Below, one piece after another: positions 32,529 through 40,951 of a DNA stretch of 50,526 nt. The stretch's first letter is position 1. Each line of letters opens with the position of its first letter. The stretch lies in the NCBI GenBank assembly GCA_903840385.1, contig CAIMFT010000065.1:1-50526 (forward strand), read 5' to 3'. A program made the translations under genes and the position numbers. The stretch comes from an uncultured Holophagaceae bacterium (GTDB lineage: Bacteria; Acidobacteriota; Holophagae; Holophagales; Holophagaceae). The notes beneath the pieces were generated by a model, which saw only the letters and a program-made list of their open reading frames with translations, was not told the DNA's origin and did not search any database.

Positions 32529-33511
32529 GCCTTGACCTCGTTCAGGACGGCCTGCAGCACGGCGGGATCGGTCTCGGGGGTGAGCCCGTGGCCCAGGTTG
32601 AAGATGTGCGGGTGCCCCTTCATGACATCCACGATGGCCCGGGCTTTGCGGCAGGCGGTCTCAGGCCCCGCCAGCAAGGCGATGGGGTCCAGGTTGCCCT
32701 GGAGCACCATCTTCGGGAAGCGGCGCCGGGCCTCGGCCATGGGTACCTGCCAGGGCACCGCCAGCCCCTTGCAGGAGAGCTGATTCAGGGAGTCTGGGAG
32801 GTAGCCCGTGCGGGCGAAAAACAGGGTGGGTGCGGCTGTGACCTGGGAGAGGGTGCGCTCCACCGCCGGCAGGGCGAACTCGGCGTAGTCCTGGGCGTCC
32901 AGCTCACCGGCCCAGGTGTCAAAGAGCTGGACGCCCTGGGCGCCGGCGCCGATGTGCAGGTTGAGGAGGCGGGCGGCGGCGTCCGCCAGCTTGTCCAGCC
33001 ACTTGCGGGCCAGGACAGGGTCGTGGTGCAGGAAGGCCTTGGCCTTCGTCCAGCTCTTGCTGCCCTTCCCTTCGATGCCGTAGGCCAGCAGGGTCCAGGG
33101 GGCACCAGCGAAGCCCAGCATGGTGACCTGCTCAGGAAGCTGGGCCTTCACCTTGCGGATGGCCGCCTGCACCGGCTCGAAGATGGACTCGTCCAGGGGG
33201 CGGTTGATGTCGATCTGGTCCAGGGTCTTGCCGATGCGGGGCCCGCCCTCGGGGATGGTCACCTCGCAGCCCAGGGCGTCGAGGATCACCAGGATATCGC
33301 TGAAGATGATGGCCCCGTCGATCTGCGGGAAGCGCCGGATGGGCTGGAGCGTAACTTCCGCTGCCAGGTCCGAGTCGCTGAGCAGCTGCTCGAAGGTGGC
33401 CTTGGCCCGGATGGCCCGGTACTCCGGCAGAAAGCGCCCCGCCTGCCGCATGAACCACACCGGCGGCTTGTCGAGCGTCTCGCCATTCAAAACACGAAGC
33501 AGAGGCTGCAT
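32525..33511 (-). CDS. hemE: Uroporphyrinogen decarboxylase
   Basis: HemE removes four carboxyl groups from the acetate side chains of uroporphyrinogen III. The 328-aa protein is slightly shorter than the usual ~350. Signatures are PPVWFMRQAGRFLPEYRA near the N-terminus, the catalytic Asp in IIFSDILV, GFAGAPWTLLAYGIEGKGSK, and FNLGHGLTPETDP near the C-terminus. ATG 33511 follows GGAG at 6 bases. It follows the 93-bp palindromic repeat that separates it from hemL and overlaps hemN by ATGA. Confidence 0.96.
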   Translation of the reverse strand: MQPLLRVLNGETLDKPPVWFMRQAGRFLPEYRAIRAKATFEQLLSDSDLAAEVTLQPIRRFPQIDGAIIFSDILVILDALGCEVTIPEGGPRIGKTLDQIDINRPLDESIFEPVQAAIRKVKAQLPEQVTMLGFAGAPWTLLAYGIEGKGSKSWTKAKAFLHHDPVLARKWLDKLADAAARLLNLHIGAGAQGVQLFDTWAGELDAQDYAEFALPAVERTLSQVTAAPTLFFARTGYLPDSLNQLSCKGLAVPWQVPMAEARRRFPKMVLQGNLDPIALLAGPETACRKARAIVDVMKGHPHIFNLGHGLTPETDPAVLQAVLNEVKA

Positions 33512-33549
33512 GGGTACTCCAGAGTCAACAACAGTCAAAGGCAACTACT

Positions 33550-33642
33550 CTCGCGGAGGGTCGCAGAGGCAGCGGAGAGCTCAGAGAAAAGCACAAGAGG
33601 CACTTCTCTGCGACCTCCGCCATCTCTGCGCCCCTCCGCGAG
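33550..33642. repeat. Long inverted repeat of the CGCGGAGG-CGCAGAG type
   Basis: Outer arms 33550-33568 and 33624-33642 (19 nt) match at 18 of 19 paired positions. Inner copies of CGCAGAG/CTCTGCG and GCGGAG/CTCCGC-like words lie between them. The element fills the gap between hemL and hemE, and a T-run (TTTTTT) flanks it on the hemL side. It looks like a dispersed palindromic repeat and might attenuate transcription between the two parts of the heme operon. Confidence 0.8.
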
Positions 33643-33657
33643 CGTTTTTTCCATTTT

Positions 33658-34911
33658 TCAAAAGTCCTTCGCCACAGCCGCGACGGCTTGCTGGAAGTGG
33701 GCCAGTTCGGGGGCTCCGTGGGCGCCGCCGAGGAAGGCCACTTCGTAGCCGCTGGGGGGGAGGTAGACGCCTTGGCCCAGGAGGGCTTTGTGGAGGCGGT
33801 TATAGGTGCTGATGGCCCCGCCCTGCACCGCATCGCTGCGGCGCACGCCGTCTTGGAAGAGCGGCCAGAGCAGGCTGCCGTAGCGAGGGCAGCGCAGGCC
33901 GGGGATGGTCTCGAAGGCCGTGGCCCAGGCGGCGGCGGTGGTCTCCAGCGCGGCGTAGAAGGCCGGGGTCAGGTGGGCCATGGTGGCCAGGCCCGCAGCC
34001 ATGGCCACGGGGTTGCCCGACAGGGTGCCCGCCTGGTACACCGGCCCATCCGGCGCCACCACACCCATGATGTCCTTGCGGCCGCCGTAGAGGCCCACGG
34101 GCATGCCACCGCCAATGATCTTGCCGTAGGTGGCCAGGTCCGGCGTGATGCCCAGGCGCTCGGCCGCGCCGCCCGGCGCCACGCGGAAGCCACTGATGAC
34201 TTCGTCGAAGATCAGCACCACGCCGTGCTTGGTGCAGAGCTCACGGAGCCGCTGCAAAAACTCCGGACGCTGGAGCAGCAGGCCGTTGTTGGCGGGAATG
34301 GGCTCGATGATGGCTGCGGCCAGCTCGGAGCCGATCTCAGCGAAGGTGCGCTCCAGGGTCTCCAGGTCGTCCAGCGAAACCACCGACGTCAGCTCCGCAA
34401 TGGCCTTGGGCACACCGGCGCTGGTGGGGGCGCCGAAGGTGATGAGGCCCGAGCCGGCCTTCACCAGCAGGCCGTCGCTGTGGCCGTGGTAGCAGCCCTC
34501 GAACTTCAGGATGCGCTCCCGGCCGGTGAAGCCCCGGGCGGCGCGCAGGGCGGACATGACGGCCTCCGTGCCCGAGGACACGAAGCGCATCTTCTCCACA
34601 AAAGGCACGAGCTGCTTGATGCGCCGGGCCAGGGCCAGCTCCCGCCGGCTGGGGGCGCCAAAGGTGAGGCCCTCGGACATGGCCTCGGTGACCGCCGCCA
34701 GGATGTCCGGGTGGGCGTGACCCAGGATCAGGGGCCCCCAGGACATGCAGAGGTCCAGGAACCGCACACCGTCCTCGTCCTCAAACCAGGCCCCCTGAGC
34801 CTTGCGAAAGAACTTCGGTGTCCCCCCCACCGCCCGGAACGCCCGCACCGGGCTCGACACCCCACCAGGGAAATGCGTCAGCGCTTCTTGGAACAGGGAT
34901 TCATTGCTCAT
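33658..34911 (-). CDS. hemL: Glutamate-1-semialdehyde 2,1-aminomutase
   Basis: HemL, a PLP enzyme, converts glutamate-1-semialdehyde to 5-aminolevulinate, the second C5-pathway step. The 417-aa product starts at ATG 34911, overlapping the hemB stop by ATGA. Signatures are FPGGVSSPVRAFRAVGGTP, SSGTEAVMSALR, the PLP-Asp region LIFDEVISGFRV, and the Schiff-base Lys in ATYGKIIGGGMPVG. The gene after it, hemE, is separated by a repeat. Together with hemA in the same block it confirms the C5 route, so no ALA synthase is needed. Confidence 0.97.
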   Translation of the reverse strand: MSNESLFQEALTHFPGGVSSPVRAFRAVGGTPKFFRKAQGAWFEDEDGVRFLDLCMSWGPLILGHAHPDILAAVTEAMSEGLTFGAPSRRELALARRIKQLVPFVEKMRFVSSGTEAVMSALRAARGFTGRERILKFEGCYHGHSDGLLVKAGSGLITFGAPTSAGVPKAIAELTSVVSLDDLETLERTFAEIGSELAAAIIEPIPANNGLLLQRPEFLQRLRELCTKHGVVLIFDEVISGFRVAPGGAAERLGITPDLATYGKIIGGGMPVGLYGGRKDIMGVVAPDGPVYQAGTLSGNPVAMAAGLATMAHLTPAFYAALETTAAAWATAFETIPGLRCPRYGSLLWPLFQDGVRRSDAVQGGAISTYNRLHKALLGQGVYLPPSGYEVAFLGGAHGAPELAHFQQAVAAVAKDF

Positions 34912-35885
34912 GAGATCCATCCCTTCTCCACAGCCTCGCGCCCGGCGTAGGTGACAATCATGTCGGCGCCGGCGCGACGGATGGCCAGGAGGTGCTCGTA
35001 CATCAGCTGATCGCCGTTCACCCAGCCCAGGCGGTCAGCGGCTTTGACGCTGCTGAACTCGCTGGACACGTGGTAGGCACAGAGGGGGGCCAGGGTGGCC
35101 TGGCGCAGGCGGTAGATGAGATCCAGGTTGGGCAGGGCCGGCTTGACCATGAGCATGTCGGCGCCCTCCTCGATGTCCAGCAGGGCGTCCCGCAGGCCCT
35201 CCCGGGCGTTGCGCGGATCCATCTGGTAGGACTTGCGGTCCCCGAACTTGGGGCTGCTGTGGGCAGCCTCGCGGAAAGGTCCGTAGTAGGCGCCGGCGTG
35301 CTTGATGGCATAGCTGAGGATGCTGGTGCGGGTAAAGCCGTTCTGGTCCAGTAGGGCCCGGATGGCGGCCACGCGGCCATCCATCATGTCGCTGGGCGAG
35401 ACGATGTCGGCCCCCGCCTCGGCGTGGCGCAGGGCCATCTCCGCGAGGATGGGCAGTGAGGGGTCGTTGAGGACCTCGCCCGCCTCGCTCACCAGGCCGC
35501 AGTGACCGTGGCTGGTGGCGCCGCAGAGGCAGACATCGGTGATCACGATGAGATCCGACCCGAAGGCCTGCTTCAGGGCCCGCACGGTCTGGGGGATGAC
35601 GCCTTCCCGTTCCTTGACGTAGGCGGCATCCGGCGTCTTGGAGTCGGCGTCCGGCACCCCGAAGAGCAGCACGCTGGACAGGCCGCGCTTCAGGTCCTTT
35701 TCCACCTGGCGCACGGTGGCCTCCACGCCGGCGTTGCAGATGCCCGGCATGCTGGAGATCTCGGTGCTACCCGGCTGGGGCTGGACGAAGTGGCCCTGGA
35801 TCAGGTGGCGGGGCCGGAGGTCCGTCTCGGCCACGAGGTTGCGCATGGCGGCGCTGGTGCGCAGGCGGCGGGAGCGGTTCAGCAT
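34908..35885 (-). CDS. hemB: Delta-aminolevulinic acid dehydratase (porphobilinogen synthase)
   Basis: HemB condenses two 5-aminolevulinate molecules to porphobilinogen. The 325-aa length is typical. The Cys-rich catalytic zinc site is DVCLCGATSHGHCG, so this is a zinc-type enzyme. PSDMMDGRVAAIR and MVKPALPNLDLIYRLR hold the two active-site lysine regions. The ATG at 35885 lies inside the hemD end (7-base overlap); the longer open frame upstream is a shadow of hemD. Confidence 0.97.
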   Translation of the reverse strand: MLNRSRRLRTSAAMRNLVAETDLRPRHLIQGHFVQPQPGSTEISSMPGICNAGVEATVRQVEKDLKRGLSSVLLFGVPDADSKTPDAAYVKEREGVIPQTVRALKQAFGSDLIVITDVCLCGATSHGHCGLVSEAGEVLNDPSLPILAEMALRHAEAGADIVSPSDMMDGRVAAIRALLDQNGFTRTSILSYAIKHAGAYYGPFREAAHSSPKFGDRKSYQMDPRNAREGLRDALLDIEEGADMLMVKPALPNLDLIYRLRQATLAPLCAYHVSSEFSSVKAADRLGWVNGDQLMYEHLLAIRRAGADMIVTYAGREAVEKGWIS

Positions 35886-36571
35886 GGGGACTCCTCCTGG
35901 TTCAGGTGGTGGGCAAGCATCTGGATGAGCAGGTCGACCTTGGGCTCGCACCAGGCATCGGCCGGAGCACCTGCCCGGGCAAAGGCGGCGGCGGTGGCTC
36001 GGCCCCAGGCGAAGCGCAGGAGGCCCTGGGCCTGGGGGGCCAGCACCTCGGCCTGGAGGGGGCTGAGGGCCAGCACCGCTGAAACCCCATCCAGGGGCGG
36101 CAGGGGTTCCACCGGAGCCTCCCGGTGGGTGGTCCAAGGGTGCAGGGACCACGCGGTGTCCTGGGCCATCCCCTCCAGGTAGCCCCGGCTGCGCTCCCCG
36201 CGCACCAGCAGGAAGTCGCCGCCCTCGGGAAAGCTGGCCCGCAGGAGGTCCCACAGGGCCTCGGCCCGGGCGGTATCGGGAATCAGTAACTCCAGGTCCT
36301 GGCGACCCAGGGCATCGGCGGTGCCCTGCCCCTGCACCAGGCAGGTCAGCCCGGCTGGTAGATCCGCTGCCACAGCCCGGGCCCCGGCGGGGCTGAGGGC
36401 CAACAGCGCCTCAACCGCAGAGAAAGGCCGGGGGGGCGGGCTGCCTGTGGGCTGGAACTGGGTGCAGGGATGATAGGCAGGCCCCCAGCCGGCCCTGCGG
36501 ACAGCCTCTGAGATGGGGTGTCCGGCCGGTCGGGCCAGGGCCAAGCGAAGCAGGCCAAGGGGCGTGGTCAT
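35879..36571 (-). CDS. hemD: Uroporphyrinogen-III synthase
   Basis: HemD inverts ring D of hydroxymethylbilane and cyclises it to uroporphyrinogen III. The family is poorly conserved. The 230-aa length, position between hemC and hemB, and the segments LLALSPAGARAVAAD, VQGQGTADALGRQDLE, LLVRGERSRGYLEGMAQ and ALSPLQAEVLAP support it. It overlaps hemC by ATGA at its start and hemB by 7 bases at its end. The identification relies partly on position. Confidence 0.88.
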   Translation of the reverse strand: MTTPLGLLRLALARPAGHPISEAVRRAGWGPAYHPCTQFQPTGSPPPRPFSAVEALLALSPAGARAVAADLPAGLTCLVQGQGTADALGRQDLELLIPDTARAEALWDLLRASFPEGGDFLLVRGERSRGYLEGMAQDTAWSLHPWTTHREAPVEPLPPLDGVSAVLALSPLQAEVLAPQAQGLLRFAWGRATAAAFARAGAPADAWCEPKVDLLIQMLAHHLNQEESPC

Positions 36572-37452
36572 GACAGACCGATGCCCTTCAGGACCTGGGC
36601 CAGCAGGACCTCGTCATCGCAGCCCCGGGCCTCGGCACGCAGCACAGCCTTGTCCGGGGCATAGGCCACCTGCAGCAGCAGGCTCCCATCGCCTTGGGGG
36701 GTGGCCAGGGCACCCAGGGGCTGCTGACAGCCGCCCCCGATGCCCGCCAAAACGCGCCGCTCCAGGGTCACGCAGCGGGCCGTGAGGGGGTCATGGAAGG
36801 CGGCCAGGGCCTCAACCAGGTCCAGGCGATCGGCCCGGGCTTCCGCCAGGAGGGCCCCCTGCCCCGGGGCCGAGGGCAGCTCGGCGGCGCTCAGGGGGCG
36901 CACCACCAGGCCCGCGAGGTCGAGGCCCAGGCGCTTGAGGCCCGCCGCCGCCAGCAGGGTGGCGTGCATGGGTTCGTCCCGCAGGACCCCATCTCGCACC
37001 CGCTGCAGGCGGGTCTGCACATTGCCGCGGATCCAGGTGAAGCGGGCCTTGGGGAACAGCTGGCTGAGGACCCGCTCGCGCCGCACGGCGCTGGTGCCGA
37101 TGACCAGCTCCAGGGGCGCGTCAGGCCGCAGCACCAGCCAGTCCGCCGGGTCCTCCCGGTGGGGAATGCAGGCGGCCACGATACCGGCAGGTCGCTCCAG
37201 GGAGACATCCTTGAGGCTGTGGATGAGCAGGTCCGCCTGACCCGCCCCCATGGCGTCCTCCAGTTCCTTGGTGAAGAAGCCGCCGCCGGACTGCTTGTCC
37301 AGGGGGCCCAGCAGCCACTGATCGCCAGCGGTGGTGAACTTGCGCCAGGTGACTTCGTAGCCCTGGGCCTGCAGAAAGGCCACCATGGGCTCGGCCTGGC
37401 CCACGGCCAGGGCAGAGCCTCGGGTGGCAATCGTCACGTGCTTAGTCATCAT
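36568..37452 (-). CDS. hemC: Porphobilinogen deaminase (hydroxymethylbilane synthase)
   Basis: HemC polymerises four porphobilinogen units into hydroxymethylbilane. The 294-aa product has IATRGSALAVGQAE at the N-terminus, GGGFFTKELEDAM, HSLKDVSLERPAG with the catalytic Asp, GTSAVRRERVL, IRGNVQTRLQRV, and GGGCQQPLG, whose Cys carries the dipyrromethane cofactor. Overlaps of 4 bases with hemA and with hemD show tight coupling. Confidence 0.97.
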   Translation of the reverse strand: MMTKHVTIATRGSALAVGQAEPMVAFLQAQGYEVTWRKFTTAGDQWLLGPLDKQSGGGFFTKELEDAMGAGQADLLIHSLKDVSLERPAGIVAACIPHREDPADWLVLRPDAPLELVIGTSAVRRERVLSQLFPKARFTWIRGNVQTRLQRVRDGVLRDEPMHATLLAAAGLKRLGLDLAGLVVRPLSAAELPSAPGQGALLAEARADRLDLVEALAAFHDPLTARCVTLERRVLAGIGGGCQQPLGALATPQGDGSLLLQVAYAPDKAVLRAEARGCDDEVLLAQVLKGIGLS

Positions 37453-38609
37453 GTGACCGCCTCTCCATCTGCCGGGGACTTGGGCTGGGTCTGGACCAGG
37501 GCCCGGAAGGCCAGGGTCCGGCCCCGGGCCAGAATTTCCTTCAGTGCCTCGCGCTGGGCCTCATCCATGCCAGCCATGGTCTGCTCCAGCACCTGGGCTT
37601 CCTCCTCCAAGGCGCCCCAGGCCGAGTCCAGACGCTCCTGGGCGGAGACCAGGCGCCGCTTGCGGGCCCGCGCCGCCGCCCGATGGCGCAGGCGTCCGGC
37701 GGCGCCCACCAGGTAGGGCTCGGCTTTCAGGGCAGCCTCAGCCCGCTGGGCCCGGGCCGTGGCGGTCTGGGCCAGGAAGGCGTTGAGGTCCACCCGCTGG
37801 ATCCAGGGCAGTAGCTCCAGACCCGGCTCCGAGTCCGGTGGCAGGGCCAGGTCCAGGAGACGCAGCGGGGTCCGCTGAAGGGTCTGCCAGGCGTCCAGGG
37901 TGAAGAGGGGGTCCGGGGCGGCGGTGGCCGTCACGATGGCATCGTAGCCCTCGGGGTCCCGCTGGAGACGCAGCAGGTCCACCGTGGGCAGCCCCAGGGG
38001 GTCCGCCAGCTCGTGGGCCCGGCTCCGGGTGCGGTTGGCCACCGCCACCTTGAAGCCCCGCTCGGGCAGGCGCTCCGCCAGGTAGCGGGTCATGGGTCCC
38101 ACCCCCACCAGGGCCACGGCAGCCCCGGGCGCCAGGGCGTCCAGGAGGTGCTTCAGCGCCACGGTGGCGACGCTGACATTGCCATCGGCGAGCCCGAGCC
38201 GGGTGCGCAGCCGCTGGCCCTCGCGGATCACATCCTCCAGGGCAGCCTGGGCCTCATCGCTGGCGACGCCGACCTCCCGGGCCTGCACCAGAGCATCCTT
38301 CAGCTGGCCCGGGATCTCACGGTCGCCGAGGTTGGCGGACTCCAGGCCCGTGGACATGGCCAGCAGGTGGGTCCAGGCCTCCTCGCCCTCGTAGCGGCGG
38401 CAGCCCGGGCCGGGGTCGATGGCGTCCGCATCCCCCTCCCACACCAGCCACATCACCCGCTGGCAGGTGGCCAGGTAGACCAGCTCCCGGGCCCCGGAGC
38501 GGCGCTGCCACTCCCGCAGATGGGCAGGCATGCCGTCCCGCACCACATGGTGGGCCACCTGCTCCAGGTCATGGACCGGGGCATGAAAGCTGAGCAGGAC
38601 GGGTTCCAT
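37449..38609 (-). CDS. hemA: Glutamyl-tRNA reductase (divergent)
   Basis: HemA reduces glutamyl-tRNA with NADPH to glutamate-1-semialdehyde, the committed step of C5 heme synthesis. The 386-aa protein is shorter and more diverged than usual. The nucleophilic Cys is C49 in YLATCQRV, where the standard motif is STCNRxE, so Asn is replaced by Gln. STGLESANLGDREIPGQLKDA corresponds to the usual GL-S---GE-QI--Q-K block, with Asp for Glu. The NADPH domain has VALVGVGPMTRYLAERL and ANRTRSRA. It is the first gene of the heme block. Its location confirms the function. Confidence 0.9.
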   Translation of the reverse strand: MEPVLLSFHAPVHDLEQVAHHVVRDGMPAHLREWQRRSGARELVYLATCQRVMWLVWEGDADAIDPGPGCRRYEGEEAWTHLLAMSTGLESANLGDREIPGQLKDALVQAREVGVASDEAQAALEDVIREGQRLRTRLGLADGNVSVATVALKHLLDALAPGAAVALVGVGPMTRYLAERLPERGFKVAVANRTRSRAHELADPLGLPTVDLLRLQRDPEGYDAIVTATAAPDPLFTLDAWQTLQRTPLRLLDLALPPDSEPGLELLPWIQRVDLNAFLAQTATARAQRAEAALKAEPYLVGAAGRLRHRAAARARKRRLVSAQERLDSAWGALEEEAQVLEQTMAGMDEAQREALKEILARGRTLAFRALVQTQPKSPADGEAVT

Positions 38610-38689
38610 ATCCAGACCATGATCCGACCGACCTACCCAAGCTGGGTCACCGCTTCGTCATGCCACCAGGGATGTGGTGGTCATCACAG

Positions 38690-39817
38690 CTATCTTGGCG
38701 AAAACAGAGCCTCCACCGCGGCCCAGTCCCACTCTTCCACGCTGGGAACGCTGCCCTCGCGCAGGGCCTGCTGGGTCAGCCACGCATCGTAGATCACCAG
38801 GGCGCACATGGCTTCGGCCACGGGCACGATGCGGGGCGCGATGCAGGGGTCGTGGCGGCCATGGGTGGAGATCTCAGCGGCCCGGCCCTCCCGGTCAATG
38901 GTCTGCTGGGCCTTGGAGATGGAGCTGGTGGGCTTCACGGCCATCCGGACCACCAGCGGGGCGCCGGTGCTGATGCCACCGAGGGTGCCGCCGGCGTCGT
39001 TCTTCAGGGGGCCAGCCGGGCCCAGGGGATCGTTGTTCTCGCTGCCACGCAGACGAGCACTGGCAAAGCCCGCCCCCAGCTCCACGCCCTTTACCGCACC
39101 AATGGACATGCAGGCCAGGGCCAGCAGGCCGTCCAGCTTGCCGAAGGCCGGATCACCCAGCCCCACGGGCAGGCCTTCAATCCACACCTCGCACACGCCC
39201 CCCACGCTGTCGCCCTCGGCCCGGGCGGCTTCCACTGCGGCCCGCTGAGCGGCGAAGGCCGCAGGATCAGCCACGCGGAGGGGGTTGGTCTCCACGAAGG
39301 CCCAGTCCACGGCGGTCCCGGCGAGGCCGGCGATCTCCCGGTTGAAGCCCCGCACGGTCACGCCCAGCGCCGCCAGCTGCTGCTTGGCCCAGGCCCCTGC
39401 TGCCACGCGGGCCAGGGTCTCCCGGCCGCTGCTGCGGCCGCCCCCGCGGGGATCCCGCACACCGTACTTGCGGTCATAGGTGAGGTCCGCATGGCCGGGC
39501 CGGAAGAGGTCCGAGATGGCCTTGTAGTCGCCGCTGCGCTGGTTCTCGTTGAAGACCACCAAGGCGATGGGGTGGCCCGTGGTCAGGCCCTCGAAGACGC
39601 CGCTGAGCACCTGCACCTTGTCGCCCTCGGAGCGCGGCGTCACCAGGTCCGACTGGCCCGGGCGGCGGCGGTCCATCTCCTTCTGGATGCCCTCCAGGTC
39701 AAAGGGCAGGCCCGGCTTCACGCCGTCCAGCACCACCCCCACTGCCGCCCCATGGCTTTCGCCGAAGGTGACGATACGGAAGGCCCGGCCAAAGGATGAG
39801 GGGGAGTCGAAGAGCAT
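38690..39817 (-). CDS. aroC: Chorismate synthase
   Basis: AroC converts 5-enolpyruvylshikimate 3-phosphate to chorismate using reduced FMN. The 375-aa product has FGRAFRIVTFGESHGAAVGVVLDG at the N-terminus, the RRPGQSDLVTPRSEGDKVQVLSG block, GGGRSSGRETLARVAAGA, and a C-terminal RHDPCIAPRIVPVAEAM. ATG 39817 is favoured; a TTG six codons upstream (39835) is an alternative. It is upstream of hemA with an 80-base gap that holds a weak CCACCA/TGGTGG hairpin, so aroC and the heme block may be partly co-transcribed. Confidence 0.96.
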   Translation of the reverse strand: MLFDSPSSFGRAFRIVTFGESHGAAVGVVLDGVKPGLPFDLEGIQKEMDRRRPGQSDLVTPRSEGDKVQVLSGVFEGLTTGHPIALVVFNENQRSGDYKAISDLFRPGHADLTYDRKYGVRDPRGGGRSSGRETLARVAAGAWAKQQLAALGVTVRGFNREIAGLAGTAVDWAFVETNPLRVADPAAFAAQRAAVEAARAEGDSVGGVCEVWIEGLPVGLGDPAFGKLDGLLALACMSIGAVKGVELGAGFASARLRGSENNDPLGPAGPLKNDAGGTLGGISTGAPLVVRMAVKPTSSISKAQQTIDREGRAAEISTHGRHDPCIAPRIVPVAEAMCALVIYDAWLTQQALREGSVPSVEEWDWAAVEALFSPR

Positions 39818-39961
39818 GAAAAACCGCCTTCCCAACAGGTTACATTAGACGCAACGACCCCGATCTGCCCGAATCCCTCACCGGGGGGCTAGGCGTCCAA
39901 CCTGAAACCTGCTGTTTGGGTATTCGGTCTTTCCTTTTCAGCAACCCTACCCAGGACGCAG

Positions 39962-40951
39962 ATGATGGTGCCGAGCCTCGTTAAGGATGACTCGACCCCC
40001 CAGGTGGGGATCGTTGTCCTCAACTACCACCATCCAGAAGAGACCCTTGCCTGCGTGCGCAGCCTGCTGGCCAGGGAGCCCGCCAGCACGCGGATCCTCT
40101 GGGTTGAAAACGACGCTGATGCCACCTGGCCCCATGCCAGTGCGGTGTTGGCGGCCGCCGGGCTCCCTTATCTGGTACTGGAACCGGGGACCCTCGCTTT
40201 GGCCCCCAGCGGCACGGTGGCGGTCCTTCGGAGCCCCACCAACCTGGGCTTTGCAGGGGGCAACAACCTGGGACTCCGCCTCCTCCACCGCCTCGGCGTT
40301 CCCTTTGCCTGGGTGCTGAACAACGACACCCTTCTGGCTGAGGGCAGCAGCAGCCATTTAGTGAGGGCGGCTCAGGAGCGCCCGGAGGTGGGCCTTTGGG
40401 GCACCACCATCCTGGCCGAGCACCCCAAGCCCACTCCCCATACCCAGGCCTACATGGGAGGCCGCCTTCAGCTCCGGGACTTCGCCATCGCCTTCGTGAG
40501 CGAGCCAGCGGAGCTGGAAGGGGACCCACTCACCTTCGTCAGCGGCTGCTCCCTCTTTGCCGCCACCGCGACGCTGGCGGACCTGGGGTTCATCCCCGAT
40601 GACTATTTTCTCTACTACGAAGACCCGGCCCTCACCCTCGAGGCCAGGCGCAAGGGACTGCTGGCCAGCGGCGTCCCGGAGGTGGTGGTCCATCACCTGG
40701 AGTCCCTCAGCACCGGTCGGCGCAGCCCTCTCATGGAGTTCTACAACCGCCGGAACCGCTGGTGGCTGATCCAGCGCTACTTCCCGGAACACCTTGACCG
40801 CCAGCGGAGGCGCATCTGGTACCGGCTTCAAAAGTGGTTGTTCCGCGGCCGCCTGGACGCCATCCACATAGAGCTCCAGGCCTACGCAGACTTCAAGGCC
40901 GGGAAGACGGGTCCCACAGACCGGGTGTTCTCCCGGAAGGCGCTTCGCTAG
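39962..40951 (+). CDS. GT2 family glycosyltransferase (rhamnosyltransferase-like)
   Basis: This 329-aa cytoplasmic enzyme has the GT-A fold. VGIVVLNYHHPEETLACVRSL starts the nucleotide-binding domain, RSPTNLGFAGGNN is the usual GT2 element, WVLNNDTLL contains the DxD-like metal site, and FIPDDYFLYYEDPALTLEARRKG holds the catalytic Asp/Glu region. GRRSPLMEFYNRRNRWWLI is typical of WbbL-like rhamnosyltransferases. It converges on rmlB with a shared CTAG stop. The neighbouring dTDP-rhamnose genes make rhamnose the likely donor sugar (inference). Confidence 0.88.
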   Translation: MMVPSLVKDDSTPQVGIVVLNYHHPEETLACVRSLLAREPASTRILWVENDADATWPHASAVLAAAGLPYLVLEPGTLALAPSGTVAVLRSPTNLGFAGGNNLGLRLLHRLGVPFAWVLNNDTLLAEGSSSHLVRAAQERPEVGLWGTTILAEHPKPTPHTQAYMGGRLQLRDFAIAFVSEPAELEGDPLTFVSGCSLFAATATLADLGFIPDDYFLYYEDPALTLEARRKGLLASGVPEVVVHHLESLSTGRRSPLMEFYNRRNRWWLIQRYFPEHLDRQRRRIWYRLQKWLFRGRLDAIHIELQAYADFKAGKTGPTDRVFSRKALR

